64,000 bases of DNA from Proteus vulgaris (GTDB taxonomy: Bacteria; Pseudomonadota; Gammaproteobacteria; Enterobacterales; Enterobacteriaceae), in contig LR590468.1 in NCBI GenBank assembly GCA_901472505.1, positions 186,001 through 250,000 of the forward strand. Direction: 5' to 3'. The notes under the pieces were generated by a model. It saw only the letters and a list, made by a program, of their open reading frames with translations. It was not told the DNA's origin and ran no database searches. This document shows, piece after piece, positions 56,825 to 64,000 of the stretch. Position numbers and translations under genes: made by a program. The first letter of the stretch is position 1; each line of letters begins with the position of its first letter.

Positions 56825-57300
56825 ATCTAGACAACCCTCACGTTCTAAGTTTAAGCGGAAAGATAGTGATTGTTTTTTCAACAACACCTATAAATTGATA
56901 CGCTTTATTGAGCATTTAAGCAAGTAAAGAAGTTAATACAAATGTCATATTTGTGATGTCAAGCCAACATTAAATAAAGTAACCATTGTTACTATTTGTT
57001 TTTATTTAACGTTTAAATTAAAAATTTATCTGTCGCATTTAAAGACCATCAAAAAAATAAAAATAACAAATTGATATTCAACATATTTATTTAAAATCTT
57101 TAGAATGTACAATTATTTTTATTTTATGTAATCAATAAATTAAATAAGATAAAATAATATTTATTTTTAAATTTATGTCAATATATAGCTTGATTTATCA
57201 ATATGATTTTTTGCTCTATTTTTATTTCTTTCTAGTAAACTCGTTTTAATTACCTTTTTTTTATTAAGGGATTAGCCATAATCGAAGATAAAAAAGGCGA
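56825..57300. other. rmf upstream region
   Basis: Very AT-rich, no gene. It carries the rmf promoter region; I cannot place it surely. Confidence 0.4.
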
Positions 57301-57714
57301 TTAATGCCTCTTACATACTTCGATTAATTCAAACTCTTCAAATACCAATTCCATATCTTCTGAAAAACTGCCTTCTCGGCTAAAAAATGCTTTATGCCCT
57401 TCTTGCCAATATGCCAAACTTAAATCGCCTTCACCTTCCTTTTTAGCCAGATCTTCAGTGACTTCATTAAAGCGCATTAACCATAAAGAGCGTGTTCGAA
57501 TAACACATACAGGCTGGTTATGACTATTGAGAATAATGCTAAAACCACCAATGACAGGAATAACACTATCACTAAAAAAACCACTTAATGAGCTACAGGT
57601 TACTGTCTTCTTACCTTCTATCACTAATGTAGCAAGTTCATCAGCTAATTGTTCACTGTCACCAAATGACCAACTGATTGCCGTTGGATATTTCTTTTTA
57701 AGTTTTTCTAACAT
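57301..57714 (-). CDS. ASCH-domain protein
   Basis: This 137-residue protein has the ASCH pattern: WSFGDSEQLADELATLVIEGKKTVTCSS, then NSHNQPVCVIRTRSLWLMRFNEVTEDLAKKEGEGD. ASCH proteins bind or cut RNA; one bacterial member is a ribonuclease, and the relative YqfB is an N4-acetylcytidine amidohydrolase. Which activity applies here is unknown. It lies downstream of pqiABC beyond a terminator. Confidence 0.8.
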   Translation of the reverse strand: MLEKLKKKYPTAISWSFGDSEQLADELATLVIEGKKTVTCSSLSGFFSDSVIPVIGGFSIILNSHNQPVCVIRTRSLWLMRFNEVTEDLAKKEGEGDLSLAYWQEGHKAFFSREGSFSEDMELVFEEFELIEVCKRH

Positions 57715-57741
57715 ATTATTTCCTTTGTTTTTCTTTTAAAT

Positions 57742-57792
57742 AAACAAAACCCAATACTCAACTTAGCCATTATCTAAGAGAATATTGGGTTT
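57742..57792 (-). terminator. pqiABC terminator
   Basis: On the minus strand AACCCAATATTCTC pairs with GAGTATTGGGTT, followed by a T-rich tract. Confidence 0.65.
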
Positions 57793-57814
57793 AATAAATG
57801 TGAGACTAAGTCAG

Positions 57815-58388
57815 TTAGTATTGAGCTTGAATTGTTGTCGCAATATCAGAAACAACCTGCTCCCAGCCTTGTCCTAATGTACGGACTAAAGCGGGATAAC
57901 CATCTTCTGTTTGTGTTAGCACTAGAGAAAATGGCTGACTAATCACTTTGCTATTTTCAGTATAAATCCAATCACCAGAAATGATCACTTGCCCATCATA
58001 ACGACCTTGAAAGTAATTAACCGTAACTGTTAATTTTGCCAAATTATCTTCAATCGGTTGGTTGGCAACAACCGTTCCTGGTAATGCTTTTGTTAAACCC
58101 GAAATGAGGTTCTGCTGTAATTGCTGATCAAGCGGATTTATCCATAAATGCTGATTTGCTACGGTATAGTTAATATCTGTTGTTTGATAAACAATACCAG
58201 CATTAACCAGCATATTGGACAAACGGATCGGCTGAACCCAAATTTGGAGGCTTTTTCGCTGACTGTATGGTCGTGACTTGTTCTGATACCCCTGTTTGGT
58301 AAATATCAGGTAGCTGATAATAGGTTTTCTCAGTTTGGCTTGAACATGCCGTTAACATCAAAACAAATATCCCAATGATGTATCTCAT
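57815..58388 (-). pseudogene. pqiC: PqiC outer-membrane lipoprotein, frame broken
   Basis: The N-terminal frame has a lipoprotein signal with lipobox LTAC, then SSQTEKTYYQLPDIY. The second frame carries LSNMLVNAGIVYQTTDINYTVANQHLWINPLDQQL. They join if one base is removed from the T5 run at 58252-58256, reading SLQIWVQPIRLSN. PqiC is the lipoprotein partner of the PqiAB membrane-contact system. An indel error is likely. Confidence 0.85.
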
Positions 58389-58394
58389 TATTTT

Positions 58395-60041
58395 TCAGCC
58401 CCTCTTTGGTTCTGGATCTTTACCTTCCTTCGCTTCAAAAATTAATGCATTACTTTTATTGTTCAGTGTTTTCAATAAAGGTTGCATTTCTCTTAAAACC
58501 TGATCAAGCTGTTGCATATTATCGATCATTTTTCCGTATGCAGGAGAGCCTGGCTGGAATCCTTGCATGCTACGATTGATCTCTTTTAATGATTGTTGAA
58601 TATCATTAGGAAGATTTCTAAATTCATCACTACCAATCATGGCATTCAATGCTTTTAGTGTTTCTTTTGCTTCCATTACCGCTTTTTGGCTTTCAGATAA
58701 GGTTGCTGTCATCTCTTTAAGCATCGGTTCAACAGGAAGATTGTTGATCTTATCAAGCGATGTCATCACTTTTTGCTGAATTTGCGCTAACCCCGACCCT
58801 ACAGTAGGAATTTGTTGAAAGCCTGCAACCTCACGAGGTCCTTCCCATTTCTTTTCATCTGGATAAAAATCAAGGTCGATATATAGAGCGCCCGTTAAAA
58901 GATTGCCTGATTTTAATGAGGCTCTTAGCCCATTATTAGAGGCGGTAGAGAGCTCTTTGACGAAATCAAAACTTTCACCAACATCATTGGCAAAACGTTC
59001 TGGTTCGACATGGATCAGCACTGGAATACGAAAATCTTTATCTAGTGATTGTTGCATACCTTTTGTGTAATAAGGCACTTGAACAACCGTCCCCATTCGA
59101 ATTCCTCGGAACTCTACAGGTGCTCCAGCTTGTAACCCTCTTACAGAATCAGAGAAAAACATGATATAACTGCGATAATCCGTATATAACGAGTTTTGAA
59201 TGCTCTTTTCATTATCATAGAGTTTAAATTCTGTTTTAGGTGCAATTTGTTCACCAGGCAACCAGCCCGCAGGAACATCAAAACTTACACCACCACTAAA
59301 GAGTGTAGAAAGTGACGCCATTTCAACACGTACACCAGATGAAGACATATCAAAAGCAATCCCCGAATCTTTCCAGAAGCGAACATTGGATGTCACCATT
59401 TTGTCATAAGGTGCTTTAATGAAAAGTTGATAATGCATGTCTCGGCTATCAATGTTGAATTCACTGGTTTCAACAGAGCCAACTTGGTAACCTCTGAATA
59501 AAACAGGATCACCCGCATTTAACTGTCCAGCTCTTTCACTCACCAAATTTATACGAATACCTTTTGCATCAGGTGAGGCCAGAGGTGGGGCATCAAGAAG
59601 ATCAAATTCTTCTTTCTCTTTACCGGTTAAACCTGGTTGCAATTCAATATAGGCACCAGAAAGCAAAGTACCTAAACCCGTTACCCCTTCTTTACCTATT
59701 TGCGGTCTTACAACCCAAAAAGCGGTATCTGACCGTAATAGTTCATTCATGCCTGTATCAAGGCGCGCATTGATAATAACGCGACTAAAATTACTGTCGA
59801 GAGTGACACTTTCGACTAAACCAATATCGACACTACGGCTTTTAATTTTCGTTTTACCGGCTTCAATGCCCTCAGCATTATAAGTAATTAAGGTAACTTC
59901 TGGACCTTGATGGCTGAAATGATAATAAAGTATCCATGCACCGATCAATAAAGTGACAAGTGGTATGATCCAAACTGGAGACCAGCTTTTTAGTTTGTTA
60001 ATTTTTGCTTCTGTTAAAGCAGTTTCATTCTTTTCAGTCAC
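58395..60041 (-). CDS. pqiB: PqiB, MCE-family intermembrane lipid transport protein
   Basis: This ~548-residue protein (E. coli 546) has one N-terminal membrane helix (SPVWIIPLVTLLIGAWILYY), three MCE domains and a long C-terminal coiled coil. PqiB forms a syringe-like tube that bridges the periplasm. The preferred GTG start at 60041 overlaps the pqiA stop, with AAGGAG 7 bases upstream. Confidence 0.93.
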   Translation of the reverse strand: MTEKNETALTEAKINKLKSWSPVWIIPLVTLLIGAWILYYHFSHQGPEVTLITYNAEGIEAGKTKIKSRSVDIGLVESVTLDSNFSRVIINARLDTGMNELLRSDTAFWVVRPQIGKEGVTGLGTLLSGAYIELQPGLTGKEKEEFDLLDAPPLASPDAKGIRINLVSERAGQLNAGDPVLFRGYQVGSVETSEFNIDSRDMHYQLFIKAPYDKMVTSNVRFWKDSGIAFDMSSSGVRVEMASLSTLFSGGVSFDVPAGWLPGEQIAPKTEFKLYDNEKSIQNSLYTDYRSYIMFFSDSVRGLQAGAPVEFRGIRMGTVVQVPYYTKGMQQSLDKDFRIPVLIHVEPERFANDVGESFDFVKELSTASNNGLRASLKSGNLLTGALYIDLDFYPDEKKWEGPREVAGFQQIPTVGSGLAQIQQKVMTSLDKINNLPVEPMLKEMTATLSESQKAVMEAKETLKALNAMIGSDEFRNLPNDIQQSLKEINRSMQGFQPGSPAYGKMIDNMQQLDQVLREMQPLLKTLNNKSNALIFEAKEGKDPEPKRG

Positions 60042-61323
60042 CCTTAGGCTCCTTAATCTTCGATTTATCATCATCGGCTGTACATTTGTCCCACGTCAAC
60101 CGAGGATCAAACATCATTGCAGAGAACATAGTTAATACAACAACCACTGCAAATAGCACTACACCAAAATCTGGGTAAATGCTCATCAGACGTCCCATTC
60201 TGACTAATGAAGCTAAAACAGCGATAACAAAGACGTCAATCATTGACCAACGCCCTACATATTCAACAACTTCATAGAGAAAATGCATTTTAGCAGGATC
60301 TCTTTTACCTTTTGATTTATGTGCATCCCAACACAGCCAAGCTATAGCGACCATTTTTAAACTTGGCACCATAATACTGGCGATAAATATCACCATCGCA
60401 ACAGGATAAGAGCCATCTTCCCATAACAATATCACCCCAGCCATAATTGTAGAGTAGATATTATTACCTAGTGATTCGGTCACCATAATAGGTAATAAAT
60501 TAGCCGGGATATAAAGAATAAGTGACGTAATCAATAATGATACTGTCCATTGCAAACTTTTTGGTCTTCGGGCATGCCCTTTAACTTCACAACGACTACA
60601 TTCATATTGTGTAACCGGTAAAATCGCAGTACATGAGCGACATAATCTCACACCTTGTTTTAATCCTGATTTACCTGATTCAATATTTGGGTAATCAGGG
60701 CGAGGTTCTAATTTCTCCCATAGTGTATGTCTATCAAGACACTGAAAAGCACGGATTTGAAATAAACAATACAAAACGTAAGGTAAAAAACTTAACCCTA
60801 AACCAATCTCACCATAAGCCATTAATTTGACAAAACTGACTAAAATACCCGCGAGAAAAATCTCCGCCATACACCATGATTTAAGTTGGAATAAAATGCG
60901 AGATAACCAGATTTGCAGTTTTCTAGGTAGTTTGATTGGTGTACACAGCAATAAGATTGCTACCATACAAAAAGCAGGCACAATTTGGACAAATAGTAAG
61001 AAAAAAGCCCCCAGCTCGATATAGTTTTCACTAAACATCACACTTGGGATCTGCATCAATGTCACATTATTAGCAATACCAGCAACTTCCATGCTAACAA
61101 ATGTAAACTGACTTGCCATCAGTAACATAAATAATGCACTAATTGCCAATGCAACAGGTTGATAAAAAGGCTGTCGCCAACGTGCAATTAGCATTGTGTG
61201 GCAACGTGGGCATGTTGCTTTGGTTCCTTGCACTAATTCGGGAACACTGACCACCAGATCGCACTGAGGACATAATATTTGCTTATGTTTATGTTCATGA
61301 CGATGTTGTTGACCAGAGCACAC
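60034..61323 (-). CDS. pqiA: PqiA inner-membrane protein
   Basis: A ~429-residue inner-membrane protein with two zinc-ribbon-like CxxC pairs (CPQCDLVV, CPRCHTML, then CRSCTAIL, CSRCEVKG) and eight hydrophobic segments in two sets. It partners PqiB and PqiC. The frame opens at 61353, but a GTG at 61323 with AAGAGGTG upstream gives the family-like length. In E. coli pqi expression responds to superoxide stress via SoxRS. Confidence 0.9.
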   Translation of the reverse strand: MCSGQQHRHEHKHKQILCPQCDLVVSVPELVQGTKATCPRCHTMLIARWRQPFYQPVALAISALFMLLMASQFTFVSMEVAGIANNVTLMQIPSVMFSENYIELGAFFLLFVQIVPAFCMVAILLLCTPIKLPRKLQIWLSRILFQLKSWCMAEIFLAGILVSFVKLMAYGEIGLGLSFLPYVLYCLFQIRAFQCLDRHTLWEKLEPRPDYPNIESGKSGLKQGVRLCRSCTAILPVTQYECSRCEVKGHARRPKSLQWTVSLLITSLILYIPANLLPIMVTESLGNNIYSTIMAGVILLWEDGSYPVAMVIFIASIMVPSLKMVAIAWLCWDAHKSKGKRDPAKMHFLYEVVEYVGRWSMIDVFVIAVLASLVRMGRLMSIYPDFGVVLFAVVVVLTMFSAMMFDPRLTWDKCTADDDKSKIKEPKGD

Positions 61324-61374
61324 AGCGACACCTCTTATTTTTTTAATGATCAATAAAAGAATATTTAATCCAGA

Positions 61375-61400
61375 AAATAAAACGGGGCAATATGCCCCGT
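61375..61400 (-). terminator. Terminator between uup and pqiA
   Basis: ACGGGGCA pairs with TGCCCCGT with a three-base loop, followed on the minus strand by TTTATTTT. Confidence 0.85.
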
Positions 61401-61414
61401 CTTAGACTGGCTAT

Positions 61415-63346
61415 TTATTCACCGTTCTGCATCATTTCTAGCTCTTGCCATCTATCAAAAGCGGCTTCAAGCTCTTGCTCTTTATCAGCAAGTGTTTTTA
61501 GGACTTTTTCCGTCTCCTCATGAGGACGAGTAAAAAAGTCTGGAGCACTCACTTCTTCTTGTAACGCACTTAACTGTGTTTCTAAACTTTCTAGCTTAGC
61601 GGGCAGTTGTTCAAGTTCGCGCATTAAATGATAACTTAACTTATTGCCACTACGGGTGCTCTTTTTAGCACTATCTTTAGTTTTGGCTTCTTTTTCAGCT
61701 TTTTCTGGTGCATTACGTGATTTATTTTGTTCATTTCTCAAGGAAACTGTTTGTGCTTTTTGTTGCTGAGCATCGTAATAGCCACCAACATAACTGTTAA
61801 TAACGCCATCACCTTCAAAGATCCAACATTCTGTGACACTATTATCAACGAACTCACGGTCATGGCTGACCAGTAAAACCGTACCTTGATAAGCATCAAC
61901 AAGCCCTTCTAATAACTCTAATGTTTCAACATCAAGATCATTGGTTGGTTCATCGAGAATAAGAAGATTGCTTGGTTTTAAGAATAAACGAGCCAGTAAT
62001 AAACGGTTTCTTTCGCCACCAGAAAGTGCCCGAACAGGTGTCATAGCACGCTTAGGTGGGAATAAAAAATCTTGTAAATAACCTAATACATGACGAGGTC
62101 GACCATTAACCATGACTTCTTGCTTACCTTCAGCAAGGTTATCCATCACGGTTTTGTCCGGATCAAGTGTGGCACGGTGTTGATCGAAATAAGCTACTTC
62201 AAGCTTAGTACCACAATGCACTCGACCACTGTCTGCTTTTAAGTCACCTAACATCAGTTTTAATAACGTCGTTTTACCGCACCCATTTGGTCCCACCAGC
62301 GCAATTTTGTCACCACGTTGTACTTTGGCAGAAAAATTATGAACTAACTTACGAGTTCCAATGCTGTAATTAACATCTTCTAGCTCGAATACAATTTTAC
62401 CAGAGCGAGTTGCTTCTTCGACCTGCATACGCGCACTGCCTAACACTTCACGGCGTTCACTACGCTCAACACGCAGTGCTTTTAAAGCACGTACCCTACC
62501 TTCATTACGAGTACGTCGTGCTTTAATTCCTTGACGTATCCAAGCTTCTTCTTGCGCTAATTTACGATCAAATTCTGCATTTTGTTGTTCTTCAACACGT
62601 AAAGCTTCTTCTTTACTCTCAAGATATTTATCGTAATTTCCTGGCCATGAAGAGAGTTTGCCTCGATCAAGGTCGATAATACGGGTTGCCATATTTCGAA
62701 TAAATGAACGGTCATGGGAAATAAACACAATGCTACCTTGGAAATCTTTTAAAAATTTCTCAAGCCAAAGGATCGTTTCAATATCAAGGTGGTTTGTCGG
62801 TTCATCTAAAAAAAGAACTCTTGGTGCGCTAACTAATGCACGCCCTAATGCGGCTTTCCTTAACCACCCACCTGACAAAGAAGAAAGATCGGAGTCACCG
62901 TCTAAACCTAATTTTTCGAGTACTTCTGCAATACGGCTATCAAGCAACCACAAGTTACGGCTATCAAGTACTTCTTGCAGTTGCGCCATACGATTAAGAT
63001 TTTTATCAGATGGATCTGTCTCAATCAGTTTTGAAATATGGTGATATTCCGTTAGGTACTTGGCATCTTCTTCAACACCTTCAGCCACAAAATCAAAGAT
63101 AGTACCTTCAATATCTCTTGGTGGATCTTGCTGTAAGCGTGCTGTGACCAAATCTTGTTCATAAACAACTTGGCCATCGTCTAAAGGTTGCTCTTTAGAT
63201 AGCACTCTTAATAACGTTGATTTTCCTGCGCCATTGCGCCCCACTAAGCAAACACGTTCATTTTCTTCAATAAATAAATCGGTGCTATCTAATAGAGGGG
63301 CATCACTGAAAGATAAATAAGCCCCTGTCAAACTAATTAACGGCAT
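61415..63346 (-). CDS. uup: ABC-F ATPase Uup
   Basis: This 643-residue ABC-F protein has two ATP-binding domains: Walker A LVGRNGAGKSTLLRVL and LVGPNGCGKTTLLKLM, signatures LSGGWLRKAALGRAL and LSGGERNRLLLARLF, Walker B LFLDEPTNHLD and LILDEPTNDLD. An inter-domain linker and a C-terminal coiled coil that binds DNA follow. Uup affects transposon precise excision and ribosome function. Confidence 0.95.
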   Translation of the reverse strand: MPLISLTGAYLSFSDAPLLDSTDLFIEENERVCLVGRNGAGKSTLLRVLSKEQPLDDGQVVYEQDLVTARLQQDPPRDIEGTIFDFVAEGVEEDAKYLTEYHHISKLIETDPSDKNLNRMAQLQEVLDSRNLWLLDSRIAEVLEKLGLDGDSDLSSLSGGWLRKAALGRALVSAPRVLFLDEPTNHLDIETILWLEKFLKDFQGSIVFISHDRSFIRNMATRIIDLDRGKLSSWPGNYDKYLESKEEALRVEEQQNAEFDRKLAQEEAWIRQGIKARRTRNEGRVRALKALRVERSERREVLGSARMQVEEATRSGKIVFELEDVNYSIGTRKLVHNFSAKVQRGDKIALVGPNGCGKTTLLKLMLGDLKADSGRVHCGTKLEVAYFDQHRATLDPDKTVMDNLAEGKQEVMVNGRPRHVLGYLQDFLFPPKRAMTPVRALSGGERNRLLLARLFLKPSNLLILDEPTNDLDVETLELLEGLVDAYQGTVLLVSHDREFVDNSVTECWIFEGDGVINSYVGGYYDAQQQKAQTVSLRNEQNKSRNAPEKAEKEAKTKDSAKKSTRSGNKLSYHLMRELEQLPAKLESLETQLSALQEEVSAPDFFTRPHEETEKVLKTLADKEQELEAAFDRWQELEMMQNGE

Positions 63347-63352
63347 TGTAAA

Positions 63353-64000
63353 TTATTCCTCACCAGCATGAGTTAACAGCCAGCAATTGTGGATTTGGCG
63401 GTTACGCGCAAAGTCTTGTGATAATGTTTTCTGTGTTATCTCTTTTGCGGATAATCCTATTTTTGCTAACTCGTCATGTTCCATTTTGAACCCACGTTTG
63501 TTATTTGAGAACATGATAGTGCCACCTTTTCTCAACAAACGTTTTAGATGTTTCATCAATTCAATATGATCGCGTTGAACATCAAAGGTATTTTCCATAC
63601 GTTTTGAGTTAGAAAACGTAGGGGGATCGATAAAAATTACATCAAATTGTTCATTGCTTTGCATTAGCCATTGTAAACAATCAGCCTGCATTAAACGATG
63701 TTGTCTACCTGATAGGCCATTTGCTTGGAAGTTTTTCTCAGCCCATTCAAGGTAGGTACGTGACATATCAACGGTTGTCGTACTTTTTGCACCACCAATC
63801 CCAGCGTGTACAGATGCAGTACCGGTATAAGCAAAGAGATTTAAGAAATCTTTTCCTTTGCTCATTTCACCCAGCATTTTTCGTGCAATACGGTGATCTA
63901 AAAACAGTCCTGTATCGAGGTAATCTGTAAGATTTACCCAGAATTTTGCACCAAATTCATTAACTAAAAAGAAATCACCCTTCTCGGCCATTTTTTCATA
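63353..64000 (-). CDS. rlmL: RlmL/RlmK 23S rRNA methyltransferase, C-terminal part
   Basis: The visible 216 residues are the RlmK half of the fused enterobacterial RlmKL. They show [19 protein letters not shown] (SAM binding), [16 protein letters not shown] (catalytic DPPxF) and NNKRGFKM. RlmK makes m7G2069; the missing N-terminal half (RlmL, m2G2445) lies past the right edge. Followed by uup at 6 bases. Confidence 0.93.
   Translation of the reverse strand, partial: YEKMAEKGDFFLVNEFGAKFWVNLTDYLDTGLFLDHRIARKMLGEMSKGKDFLNLFAYTGTASVHAGIGGAKSTTTVDMSRTYLEWAEKNFQANGLSGRQHRLMQADCLQWLMQSNEQFDVIFIDPPTFSNSKRMENTFDVQRDHIELMKHLKRLLRKGGTIMFSNNKRGFKMEHDELAKIGLSAKEITQKTLSQDFARNRQIHNCWLLTHAGEE

Noticed and set aside
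56825..56887. N-terminal extension of rmf
   Set aside because: The extra 21 residues are absent from known RMF proteins and the internal ATG matches exactly.

Overview
The window is AT-rich enterobacterial DNA and is best explained as a chromosome segment of a Proteus-like member of the Morganellaceae. The right half carries the conserved Enterobacterales order rlmL-uup-pqiABC-rmf-fabA-lonH-matP-ompA-sulA-sxy-yccS-helD-mgsA-yccU-hspQ-acyP-tusE-serT. The protein sequences are clearly enterobacterial but diverged from E. coli. Genus is an inference from base composition and gene content; I could not run a search.

Positions 1 to about 18,390 are one end of a lambdoid-type prophage. The leftward (minus strand) arm holds, in transcription order, cro/YdaS-like, YdaT-like, a split replication initiator, a DnaC-like loader, a DnaB-like helicase, an EVE-like/HNH nuclease gene, DUF1367, a Ref-like nuclease, a Q-like antiterminator, a DNA methyltransferase, the lysis cassette (holin, M15 endolysin, Rz/Rz1) and the small terminase. 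The rightward arm holds the CI-like repressor, early genes including a large candidate single-strand-annealing protein, Gp157, DUF1482, xis and int. Five near-identical 15-bp operators flank the repressor. A HEPN-like gene lies between int and the attachment site, which is a duplicated 3' part of tRNA-Pro(GGG). At least six genes on both strands begin with the same 15-16 nt sequence ending in the start codon.

Positions 18.4-30 kb are a loose, very AT-rich stretch: holE, decayed genes (YjbR-type, a lipid A acyltransferase), a 5'-nucleotidase, a methyltransferase, a cold-shock gene, a hydrolase, an MliC-type lysozyme inhibitor and a Rob-like regulator. It contains two copies of the iron-responsive small RNA RyhB, each with its own Fur-box promoter, and a small basic ORF with a third Fur-like site.

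Positions 30-43 kb are metabolic and stress cargo: a C69 dipeptidase, a LysR gene convergent with an AbgA-like amidohydrolase, cbpA-cbpM, a DUF1971 cupin gene, a PACE-family efflux gene with a divergent LysR gene, and a nucleoside-salvage operon whose first gene fuses a DeoR-type DNA-binding domain to a ribokinase.

Positions 43-64 kb are the conserved core. A pattern across the window is one-base frame breaks, mostly in short homopolymers, in genes that are normally intact (cbpA, acyP, helD, yccS, sulA, pqiC and others). These look more like consensus indel errors than biology, whereas the acyltransferase and YjbR genes look truly dead because they also carry in-frame stops.
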